From an uncultured Bacilli bacterium (GTDB lineage Bacteria > Bacillota_I > Bacilli_A > RF39 > UBA660), in NCBI GenBank assembly GCA_934102255.1, contig CAKOSN010000032.1, positions 1-22,989 of the forward strand: DNA of 22,989 bases. The letters run 5' to 3'. Both the position numbers and the translations under genes were made by a program. The notes under the pieces were generated by a model. That model saw only the letters and a program-made list of their open reading frames with translations, was not told the DNA's origin and did not search any database. This document shows, piece after piece, positions 1 to 6,571 of the stretch. Positions within the stretch are counted from its first letter, which is position 1, and the number at the start of each line of letters is the position of its first letter.

Positions 1-207
1 CAGCACACTTGGACAATGTCTCCGTCGCATTTCAGTGCGACTGACGGCCATGCTCGTGAGTGGGATGAGCTCTCCGCCGGGTATTTGCGCAATGACTGGG
101 GTTCCGGCGGCTATGGTGCCCGCCCCGTTATAAGTCTGAAAGCTGATGTAGAAATATCCGGGGGAATGGGGACTAATAATGACCCATTTGTGGTGAAAAT
201 TAATTAA
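1..207 (+). CDS. C-terminal fragment of a DGR-target-like surface protein (5' end outside window)
   Basis: Only the last 68 codons lie in the window, and the reading frame is open from base 1, so the start is upstream. The fragment matches the C-terminus of the next gene closely: both share W-T-M-S-P-S, A-x-EW, LSAG, GARPVI and LKADV-x-ISGG-x-GT-x(3)-PFVV. This ending resembles C-terminal C-type-lectin/DUF6273-like domains of exported Firmicutes proteins, including known DGR target proteins. The first 130 bases are about 61% G+C by my count, far above the window, while the last 60 bases return to AT-rich sequence. An internal ATG at 16 lies within the domain and is not a credible start. Function is inferred as a surface-exposed, possibly ligand-binding, hypervariable protein. 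Confidence 0.8.
   Translation, partial: QHTWTMSPSHFSATDGHAREWDELSAGYLRNDWGSGGYGARPVISLKADVEISGGMGTNNDPFVVKIN
10..125 (+). other. Candidate DGR variable region (VR1)
   Basis: The segment runs from the conserved block TGGACAATGTC (10-20) to the GC-rich block GGTGCCCGCCC (115-125). Both blocks recur exactly in the neighbouring paralogue. Aligned with that paralogue over 33 codons starting at codon 1, 13 residues differ and 20 are invariant. Twelve of the 13 variable codons here end in C or T (CAC, ACT, CAT, AGT, GAC, CGT, GAT, TAT, CGC and repeats; the exception is GAG). That is the NNY pattern left when AAY codons of a template repeat are randomised at adenines. The GC-rich end block resembles an IMH (initiation of mutagenic homing) site. 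Template repeat and reverse transcriptase are not in the window. Confidence 0.5.
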
Positions 208-211
208 ACTC

Positions 212-249
212 TGGGGCCAGATTATTCATTCTCTTATCAAATGGCCCCA
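212..249 (+). repeat. GC-rich inverted repeat just after the VR1 gene
   Basis: TGGGGCCA (212-219) and TGGCCCCA (242-249) form a perfect 8 bp stem around a 22-nt AT-rich loop, starting 5 nt after the stop codon. No uninterrupted T-run follows, so it is a weak match to an intrinsic terminator. DGR systems often carry a GC-rich hairpin or cruciform shortly downstream of the variable region that supports target recognition, but those usually have short loops. No equivalent is seen after the second gene. It may also be a processing or stability hairpin between two co-transcribed genes. Confidence 0.55.
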
Positions 250-282
250 ATTACTTTTATGAATATAAAGGAGTAAATATAA

Positions 283-2259
283 ATGAAAAAGAAAAACATA
301 ATATTTTTAAGTATATCTTTAGTGTTAATAATACTACTGGGAATAGGAGTATCTTATTCTATGTGGAATGTTAGTGTTAGTCAGGATACTAATAATACGG
401 CTTATACAGAGTGTTTTGATGTTTCTATAACAAGTCAAAAGAATAGTATAGCCTTAGAAAATGCTTATCCAATAACGGATGAACAAGGCAAAAAGTTAAC
501 AGAATTTAGTTTTACTATAACTAATACTTGTGATATTTTTGCTGGTTATACTGTTAATTTAGAAAGTTTAAAAGGAACTACATTAAATAGTGATTTTCTA
601 AAAGTTATGTTAAATAATGAAGAATTAAAGTTACTAAGTTCCTATGAAACTACAGATACAGTAAATACAGGGAGTATAGAAAGTCATATCTTAGCCAAAG
701 GTTCTTTAGGTAGCGGCGATTCAGAAGATTATACTTTAAGATTATGGATAGATTATGATACTACTTTAGAAGATTTAGATAATGAAATTAAAACATTTAA
801 ATCCAAAATAGTTGTAAAGGCTCAACCTAGTACTTGGAATCCATTTAAAGAAGGGTATACAACTTTACATGATGCGATACTAGCTAATGAGTATCAGACT
901 ACGCCTGCTATTGCTAAGACTAAGATTGCTAATAAGCAAGAAGTTGATTTAAGTCAGACGGCGCCAGTTATTAAGTGGATAGAGAAGACTGGTTCTACGA
1001 CTACAGTAAATTCTACTAAACCAGCTAGTACAGCCATTAAAAGTGATGCCCAAATGAGTAATTTAACTGAAAATGATACTAAAATAGCATTGTTTACAAC
1101 TAAGATCTTTAACAGTTCAACGGGAAGATATTCATTATCAAACCCTGTGTATGTTGATCCAACTGAAGTTGATTTTAGTGGTGATATTAAGTATTATTTC
1201 CAAACTGAATATATGTCTTATAATCAAACAAATAAAAAAATGTATGTTAACCGTGGTTGGGGTGATATAACAATCTATCAAGTAACTGGAGCTACAAAGA
1301 CAACTGGGACAACAGAGTGGAATAAAGTTTCTTATGATAGTATAACTTATAAATTAAATGCTACCACTTTAACTGAAACAGAATTGGAAACTGATAAATC
1401 TGATAAAGGTATATATCAAGGAACCGATGATTATGGCACAACATATTATTATCGTGGTAATGTAAAGAATAATATCGTTAAATTTGCTGGCTTTTATTGG
1501 CAGACAGTAAGAATAAATGGTGATGGTTCAATTAGATTAATGTATAATGGTACAGAAAAGAATGCCACTGGTGTAAAGCAATCAATCAATAATCGAACAT
1601 ATCAATTTAATAGCAATTATAACGACCCTGCTTATGTTGGTTATATGTATGGAAATCCAGATGGTACAATTTTTGATGAAGTTCATACTAATACTAATTC
1701 ATCGCCAATCAAAACCAATATTGAAAGTTGGTATAAGACTAATATAGTAGATAAAGGATATAGTAGTTATGTATCAAATGCTGTGGGTTTCTGCGGTGAT
1801 AGAACTTTAGTTCGAGGAGACGGCATTAGTAATAATGTTTACAGTTACTTTGGAGCATATGGAAGGTATGAAAACCAAACAGCTCAGTTTACATGTACAA
1901 ACATCGAAAGAGATTTATATACTTCAACTGATTCAAACATCGGTAATAAAGCCTTAACATATCCAGTCGGCTTAATAACATATGATGAGTTAGTCTTTGC
2001 TGGCATGGATAATAGACACATTAATAAATTATCGTGGGCTTATTCTACACAAAATTACTGGACAATGTCCCCTTCGAACTTTGAAGCGAAAAGCGGCAAT
2101 GCTTATGAGTGGCGTTTGCTTAGCGCTGGTTTTCTCAGCAATGGTTGGAGCGTTACTTACAGTCTTGGTGCCCGCCCAGTTATAAATTTGAAAGCCGATG
2201 TAAGGATATCTGGAGGAACAGGAACAGCAAATGAACCTTTTGTAGTGGATACCAATTAG
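283..2259 (+). CDS. Large exported surface protein with variable C-terminal lectin-like domain
   Basis: A 658-residue protein with a start supported by AAAGGAG 11 nt upstream. Residues 5-27 are a hydrophobic signal or anchor segment after a basic MKKK start. Residues about 30-185 (W-N-V-S-V-S, FSFTITNTC, YTVNLE) resemble beta-sandwich domains of SipW-type exported proteins. The middle is Thr/Ser-rich. The last third has a DUF6273/FGE-like lectin architecture: YYYRGN, FAGFYWQTVRI, VGLITYDELVFAG, YWTMSPSNF, GARPVINLKADV, ISGGTGT, PFVV. The gene lies 75 bp after a partial paralogue, suggesting tandem duplication and probable co-transcription. Its final 200 bp hold a local GC peak and a variable segment (2059-2177). 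The role is inferred as a cell-surface binding or display protein; the ligand is unknown. Confidence 0.85.
   Translation: MKKKNIIFLSISLVLIILLGIGVSYSMWNVSVSQDTNNTAYTECFDVSITSQKNSIALENAYPITDEQGKKLTEFSFTITNTCDIFAGYTVNLESLKGTTLNSDFLKVMLNNEELKLLSSYETTDTVNTGSIESHILAKGSLGSGDSEDYTLRLWIDYDTTLEDLDNEIKTFKSKIVVKAQPSTWNPFKEGYTTLHDAILANEYQTTPAIAKTKIANKQEVDLSQTAPVIKWIEKTGSTTTVNSTKPASTAIKSDAQMSNLTENDTKIALFTTKIFNSSTGRYSLSNPVYVDPTEVDFSGDIKYYFQTEYMSYNQTNKKMYVNRGWGDITIYQVTGATKTTGTTEWNKVSYDSITYKLNATTLTETELETDKSDKGIYQGTDDYGTTYYYRGNVKNNIVKFAGFYWQTVRINGDGSIRLMYNGTEKNATGVKQSINNRTYQFNSNYNDPAYVGYMYGNPDGTIFDEVHTNTNSSPIKTNIESWYKTNIVDKGYSSYVSNAVGFCGDRTLVRGDGISNNVYSYFGAYGRYENQTAQFTCTNIERDLYTSTDSNIGNKALTYPVGLITYDELVFAGMDNRHINKLSWAYSTQNYWTMSPSNFEAKSGNAYEWRLLSAGFLSNGWSVTYSLGARPVINLKADVRISGGTGTANEPFVVDTN
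2059..2177 (+). other. Candidate DGR variable region (VR2)
   Basis: This is the second copy of the variable segment, bounded by TGGACAATGTC (2059-2069) and GGTGCCCGCCC (2167-2177). Ten of 13 variable codons end in C or T, and several read AAT, AAC, TAC or AGC, compatible with an AAY template. G+C over 2041-2180 is about 47%, against roughly 30% in the rest of the gene. Compared with VR1 there is one codon more between the last Trp and GARP. There are also synonymous differences at non-adenine sites, so the two VRs cannot both be recent copies of one template. Confidence 0.5.
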
Positions 2260-2306
2260 TTAATTAAGAAAAATATCATACACAAAATAATTTCCTTACC
2301 ATAATA

Positions 2307-2312
2307 TATAAT
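2307..2312 (+). promoter_or_regulatory. Possible -10 box before the tiny membrane genes
   Basis: TATAAT lies 26 nt before the start codon at 2338, with a very strong AAAGGAGGG ribosome-binding site in between (2322-2330). No convincing -35 hexamer sits 16-18 bp upstream, so this may use an extended or alternative recognition. Confidence 0.35.
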
Positions 2313-2337
2313 GAGACTTATAAAAGGAGGGAAATTT

Positions 2338-2430
2338 ATGAATAACGGATGCGGATGCAACGGTATGGGTCCTGCTATTATCTTAGTTTTATTTATATTA
2401 TTAATTATCATAGTTGGAGCTTTTATTTAA
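2338..2430 (+). CDS. Tiny YjcZ-like single-pass membrane protein
   Basis: A 30-residue ORF starting at ATG 2338, 7 nt after the AAAGGAGGG ribosome-binding site and ending TAA at 2428-2430. The N-terminus NNGCGCNGMG is Gly/Cys/Asn-rich, followed by an uninterrupted hydrophobic helix of about 19 residues (AIILVLFILLIIIVGAFI). This matches the layout of the YjcZ/YnfU-like family (about 25-50 aa; Gly-rich head plus C-terminal helix ending in VGA-type residues), known from sporulating Bacilli. Family function is poorly defined, with spore-associated expression reported in Bacillus. It is followed 9 nt later by a second tiny membrane gene, probably one operon closed by a terminator at 2555-2576. 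Assignment rests on length and pattern only. Confidence 0.7.
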   Translation: MNNGCGCNGMGPAIILVLFILLIIIVGAFI

Positions 2431-2439
2431 GGTGATATT

Positions 2440-2556
2440 ATGGAAAAGTGTGTAAAAAAGGATACTTGTCCTAATAAAACCAACCAAAACTACTTATTTA
2501 TAATAGTTCTTTATATCTTACTTGCTATTATATTATCTAGTTTTATCTTTTATTAA
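2440..2556 (+). CDS. Tiny membrane protein, partner of the YjcZ-like gene
   Basis: A 38-residue ORF with start ATG 2440, preceded by GGTGAT as ribosome-binding site and ending TAA 2554-2556. Residues 1-17 (MEKCVKKDTCPNKTNQN) are polar with two cysteines in a C-x5-C arrangement. Residues 18-38 (YLFIIVLYILLAIILSSFIFY) form one transmembrane helix. It is 9 nt downstream of the YjcZ-like gene, and the stop codon overlaps the start of the terminator stem. The Cys-containing polar head in front of a short helix echoes its neighbour, so the two may be diverged relatives or work as a pair. Function unknown. Confidence 0.6.
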   Translation: MEKCVKKDTCPNKTNQNYLFIIVLYILLAIILSSFIFY

Positions 2557-2576
2557 AAGGGAAAAACCCTTTTTTT
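2555..2576 (+). terminator. Intrinsic terminator after the tiny membrane genes
   Basis: AAAAGGG (2555-2561), loop AAAAA, then CCCTTTTTTT (2567-2576): a 7 bp stem running directly into a T-run. It closes the two-gene small-protein unit before ftsK. Confidence 0.8.
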
Positions 2577-2638
2577 CTAATGCTTTTTTTCGATATTTAT
2601 ATTATAATGGAAGTGGTTAAGAAAGTAGGGCGTGTATT

Positions 2639-4936
2639 ATGGCAAAAAAGAAAAAACGTAAAAATAGTGATGATAAGGCTAAAGGCTACAGTGTCGAACT
2701 TACTGGTCTTATTATAGTTTTAATAGGTATTATTGGTTTTGGCTTTGGTATAGTTGGCGCCATGATAAAAAAGTTTGCCATCTTCTTAGTTGGTGAGTTT
2801 TGGTTTGCCTTACTTATCCTTTTAGTCGTTATTGGGATTATGATGCTATTTAAACGTAATTTACCAAACTTTAAATCAGCTAAATGGACTGGTATCTTTA
2901 TTTTACTAGCAGTTACTTTGGTTTTGGCTCATGCAACTTTTATTAAATCTAATTATACTTTTACAAGTGTTATTAATGCGACAAAAGATAACTACATGGA
3001 ACGTATTGCAACAATTAATGGAACAGGTCCAATCTTATCCAGCGGTCAAAGTTCTATAAGCGTTGGTGGCGGTGCTATCGGAGCCTTACTTGCTGGTGGT
3101 TTAGTCCAACTATTTGGCTATATTGGTACCATGATAGTTATTTCAATCTGTGCTATTTTTGGTATTGTCTTATTCTTTGATATTAACTTGGCTGAACTAT
3201 TTACTAATGTTAAAGAACATATTGTAAATACTTTCTTTGATAGTGATGATGATGACGATGATGAAGATGAAGAGACAGAAGAAGAAAAGGATAAACATAT
3301 TGAAGAAGTGCCAATTACTAAGGCAACACCTCAGATACCTGAAGCTGATAACAAAGTTATCATTACTAGTGTAGATGAATTAAAACAACGTACCCAAGTT
3401 GAACAACCTCGTGAGATTCCGGTTACTACTGGCGAAACTATCAGTTCTAGTGAACCTCAAGAAGATAAACTAGTATTTGTTAACGATAATTATCGCTTAC
3501 CAGATATTAATAAGATTTTAGACCCAATTAAGAAAGATAATAAAACCAATTCTACCGAATTTATTCGTAGTAATAAAAATATCTTAGAAAGAGTCTTAAA
3601 AGAATTTGGTATTGAAGGTAAAGTAGTAGAAATTCATATGGGACCAGCTGTTACGCAGTATGAAGTCCATATTCCTGCTGGTACTAAACTAAGTCGAATT
3701 GTTTCTTTAGATAAAGAAATTGCTCTAGGTATGGCGGCTAAATCAGTTAAAATAGAAGCCCCAATCCCAGGTAAAAATACAGTTGGTATTGAAATCCCAA
3801 ATCCAGTTATTTCTTCGGTACAAATTAAAGAAGTTATGGCAAACATTCCTCCTAATCAGTTAAAAGCTAAAATTTTAGTATCTTTAGGTAAGGATATCAT
3901 GGGTCGTGTGCAAACTGCCGATATTTCTAAAATGCCTCACCTTTTAGTAGCAGGTTCTACTGGTTCCGGTAAATCTGTTTGTATTAACTCCTTTATCGCT
4001 AGTATTTTAATGCGTTATCGTCCAGATGAAGTTAAATTAATGATGGTTGACCCTAAAAAAGTTGAACTTTCTAATTATAATGGCGTTCCTCATTTATTAT
4101 GTCCAGTTGTAACAGACCCTAAGAAAGCCTCTCTGGCTTTACAAAGAATAGTTGAAGAAATGGAACATCGTTATGACTTATTTGAAGAAAATGGTGTTAA
4201 AAATATTTCTGGTTATAATGAAATGATTGATAAATTTAACGAAGATAATCCAGATGATAAAAAGAAACATATGACTTATATCGTTGTTATAATAGATGAG
4301 TTAGCTGACCTTATGATGGTTGCCTCTAAAGAAGTAGAAGACTCCATTATGCGTATCACCCAGATGGCTCGTGCTGCTGGTATCCATTTAATTGTTGCTA
4401 CTCAAAGACCATCAACTGACGTTATTACTGGTGTTGTTAAAGCTAATATTCCATCTCGTATTTCTTTTGCCGTATCAAGTCAAATCGATTCTCGTACTAT
4501 CTTAGATTGCTCAGGAGCTGAAAAACTATTAGGAAAAGGTGATATGTTATATTTACCAATGGGGGAAAATGCCCCAATCCGTATTCAAGGATGTTTCATT
4601 TCCGATGATGAGATAAGACGTTTAATTGAATATGTTTGTTCTCAGCAACAAGCCAATTATGATACTAAAATAACCGCTCCTAAAGAAGAAGACCATAACC
4701 CCGTATCAGGAGAAAAAGAAGATTACGAAGATCCTTTATATAATGAAATAGTAGAATTTGCCATAAATACGGGTAAGATCTCAGCCTCTCTTCTTCAAAG
4801 AAGATTTAGATTAGGTTATAATCGTGCCGCCAGATGTATTGATTTACTAGAAGAACGTGGCATTATCGGACCTGCTAATGGCTCTAAACCAAGAGAAGTT
4901 TTAGTTAAATTAGAACAAAAAACACCAGAAGATTAA
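2639..4936 (+). CDS. ftsK: DNA translocase FtsK/SpoIIIE
   Basis: A 765-residue protein, close to SpoIIIE length (about 790). It pumps double-stranded DNA through the septum during chromosome segregation. N-terminal hydrophobic segments at about 22-44, 46-71, 82-101 and 143-178 give the expected membrane domain. A linker with a run of Asp/Glu at about 200-222 follows. The motor domain has Walker A GSTGSGKS (439-446) and Walker B IIDELADLM with Asp553-Glu554, then MARAAGIHLIVATQRPS. The C-terminal gamma winged-helix domain (about 690-755) carries LLQRRFRLGYNRAARCID, which binds polar guide sequences in the family. Start ATG 2639 follows AGTAGGG. A TATAAT at 2603-2608 may be its -10. A terminator follows. 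Whether it is the division (FtsK) or sporulation (SpoIIIE) version cannot be told from sequence. Confidence 0.95.
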   Translation: MAKKKKRKNSDDKAKGYSVELTGLIIVLIGIIGFGFGIVGAMIKKFAIFLVGEFWFALLILLVVIGIMMLFKRNLPNFKSAKWTGIFILLAVTLVLAHATFIKSNYTFTSVINATKDNYMERIATINGTGPILSSGQSSISVGGGAIGALLAGGLVQLFGYIGTMIVISICAIFGIVLFFDINLAELFTNVKEHIVNTFFDSDDDDDDEDEETEEEKDKHIEEVPITKATPQIPEADNKVIITSVDELKQRTQVEQPREIPVTTGETISSSEPQEDKLVFVNDNYRLPDINKILDPIKKDNKTNSTEFIRSNKNILERVLKEFGIEGKVVEIHMGPAVTQYEVHIPAGTKLSRIVSLDKEIALGMAAKSVKIEAPIPGKNTVGIEIPNPVISSVQIKEVMANIPPNQLKAKILVSLGKDIMGRVQTADISKMPHLLVAGSTGSGKSVCINSFIASILMRYRPDEVKLMMVDPKKVELSNYNGVPHLLCPVVTDPKKASLALQRIVEEMEHRYDLFEENGVKNISGYNEMIDKFNEDNPDDKKKHMTYIVVIIDELADLMMVASKEVEDSIMRITQMARAAGIHLIVATQRPSTDVITGVVKANIPSRISFAVSSQIDSRTILDCSGAEKLLGKGDMLYLPMGENAPIRIQGCFISDDEIRRLIEYVCSQQQANYDTKITAPKEEDHNPVSGEKEDYEDPLYNEIVEFAINTGKISASLLQRRFRLGYNRAARCIDLLEERGIIGPANGSKPREVLVKLEQKTPED

Positions 4937-4947
4937 TAAAATAAAGA

Positions 4948-4983
4948 AATAATGTAATCTAAGCAAGATTATGTTATTTTTTT
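4948..4983 (+). terminator. Intrinsic terminator after ftsK
   Basis: AATAATGTAATCT (4948-4960) pairs with AGATTATGTTATT (4966-4978) over 13 positions with two G-U pairs. The loop is AAGCA and the right arm merges into a T-run. Confidence 0.75.
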
Positions 4984-5084
4984 AAAACTTCAAGACTAAA
5001 ATTTATTTGAAAAATAAAGCAAAATCAGTTGCTAAAAAATGGAAAATATAATAAAATAATCTATACGGAAGAGTGGGGATTAGA

Positions 5085-6416
5085 ATGCCATCAGCAAAGA
5101 AGAAAACAAAGATTAAAAAGACAACTACAACTAATAAAGGAGTAAAGAAAAGTACTAAGAAAGTAACTACTAAATCTCCAGCTAAAAAAACAACTAAAAC
5201 AAATATTAAAGAGTCAGTAGCCAAAACAACATCACCTAAAAAAGCTACCAAAAAAGTAACTACTAAAACACCTAAAACAGTTAAAAAAACAACTTCAAAA
5301 AAAGCAGTAGAAGTAAAATCAGCAACCAATAAAATTTTAGAAAACACTATTGAACTACCCAAAACTAAAGAACAAGTAAGACTAGAAGAAGAAACAAGAC
5401 AATTAAACTTAAAAAAAGAACTAGAAAGTAAATTAGCGCTTGAAGAAGATTTAGAAAAAACACATGAATTAAAATTAAAAAAAACAAGTAAAAATAAAAA
5501 GAAAAGCCATGCCAAAAATATTGCTCGTAATAAAACTAATGAATTTATTAAGAAACTAAAAAAGCTCCAAAGAAAAATAAAAATTTATGGTTTTGATAGC
5601 GTTATACCTAAAAAATATCTTGCTACCGGTATCGTTGCCATCTTAATTATAGCTATTTGTATCATGAGTATTAACATGATTAAACCCGAAATCGATAATA
5701 TTAACTTAGAAAATGTTTCTAAAGAAATTGACCAGCTAAAAACTTTAAGCTTTGAAATAAGTAATACTAGTAATGTTATTGATGAAAGCAAAGCTTATAA
5801 AAGTACTTTAAAAGAATATTACGAATATGATTTCAATATGTTTTATTTACAAAGAAGTTGGCTTGATGAATTTAAAATATTCTATAATGAAAAAAATAAA
5901 CAACTATTCTTTGTTTTTAAACCAAGTAGTGATAATACTAATAATGTTACCAGCGCTATCGAAAAATTCTTGAAAAATAATAAAATTAGTGCAACCAAAG
6001 AAGAATATGATGGCTATATATTTTATATTAATAGTAATGATGATAAAAAAGTAGTTAGTAAAATTAAACAATGTCAAATTAAAGTATTTGATATCTTACA
6101 AGAATTGAATAAAGAAGAAATAAAAGATAAGTATGGTATCGATAGTAATCTTTATAAAGAATATAAAGTAAAGACTGCTATGATAGTTAAATCAGATGTA
6201 ACCGAGTATTTGCTATTTTATCCTAAAAATCATAATGCTGCTAAAGAAATAGAAGAACTAATGAACAAATATTATGCTGAAAAAGAAGAAAAATGGTCAA
6301 GTGATGAAGAAAATTTAAATTTAATCAAAAATAGATATACAGGTTCTTATAACGGTTACTTAGTTTATATTGTTTCTAAAGATAATGACTTAGTATTGCA
6401 ATTATTAAAAAAATAA
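5085..6416 (+). CDS. Membrane protein with Lys/Thr-rich cytosolic tail and two DUF4358-like modules
   Basis: I place the start at ATG 5085 (443 aa), 6 nt after GTGGGG; an in-frame GTG at 5073 would lie inside that ribosome-binding site. Residues 1-90 are a low-complexity, highly basic tail built of KKTT, KKAT and VTTK-type units, resembling histone-H1-like tails. A charged, probably coiled-coil stretch follows (about 95-165). One transmembrane helix lies at about 179-202 (TGIVAILIIAICIMSINMI). Outside the cell are two similar modules, each ending in a Y-[DN]-GY-[IL]-x-YI motif followed by an Asp-rich turn. The second (KDKYGID, YLLFYPKN, GYLVYIVSKDND) looks like DUF4358, a domain of unknown function in Firmicutes envelope proteins. 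The positive N-terminal side supports tail-in topology. Own terminator downstream; function unknown. Confidence 0.8.
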   Translation: MPSAKKKTKIKKTTTTNKGVKKSTKKVTTKSPAKKTTKTNIKESVAKTTSPKKATKKVTTKTPKTVKKTTSKKAVEVKSATNKILENTIELPKTKEQVRLEEETRQLNLKKELESKLALEEDLEKTHELKLKKTSKNKKKSHAKNIARNKTNEFIKKLKKLQRKIKIYGFDSVIPKKYLATGIVAILIIAICIMSINMIKPEIDNINLENVSKEIDQLKTLSFEISNTSNVIDESKAYKSTLKEYYEYDFNMFYLQRSWLDEFKIFYNEKNKQLFFVFKPSSDNTNNVTSAIEKFLKNNKISATKEEYDGYIFYINSNDDKKVVSKIKQCQIKVFDILQELNKEEIKDKYGIDSNLYKEYKVKTAMIVKSDVTEYLLFYPKNHNAAKEIEELMNKYYAEKEEKWSSDEENLNLIKNRYTGSYNGYLVYIVSKDNDLVLQLLKK

Positions 6417-6437
6417 TAAAGATAAAAATTTATTTAT

Positions 6438-6474
6438 AAATAGTATTGATGAAAAATTCAGTACTATTTTTTTT
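6438..6474 (+). terminator. Intrinsic terminator
   Basis: AAATAGTATTGA (6438-6449) pairs with TCAGTACTATTT (6457/6458-6468) with one G-U pair. The loop is A-rich, followed by a long T-run ending at 6474. Confidence 0.8.
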
Positions 6475-6491
6475 ATACATTTTCGTTTTTA

Positions 6492-6500
6492 TGTTACAAT
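6492..6500 (+). promoter_or_regulatory. Probable extended -10 promoter for the giant prepilin gene
   Basis: TG-T-TACAAT (6492-6500) fits an extended -10 element. The -35 region (about 6472-6477) is poor. The 72-nt leader that follows contains purine-rich, Shine-Dalgarno-like runs (AAGGTAGGTGAGGAAC) well before the real ribosome-binding site at about 6561-6566. Confidence 0.45.
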
Positions 6501-6571
6501 AAATATGATAGGTAAGGTAGGTGAGGAACACTTAAATATATAATTAAAAAATAAAAAAGAAAGGGATAATA

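Noticed and set aside
5003..5515. 170-codon ORF on the minus strand
   Set aside because: It is the antisense of the Lys/Thr-rich coding repeat; the Phe/Val/Leu-rich product is a mirror of AAA/ACA codons, without ribosome-binding site or family.
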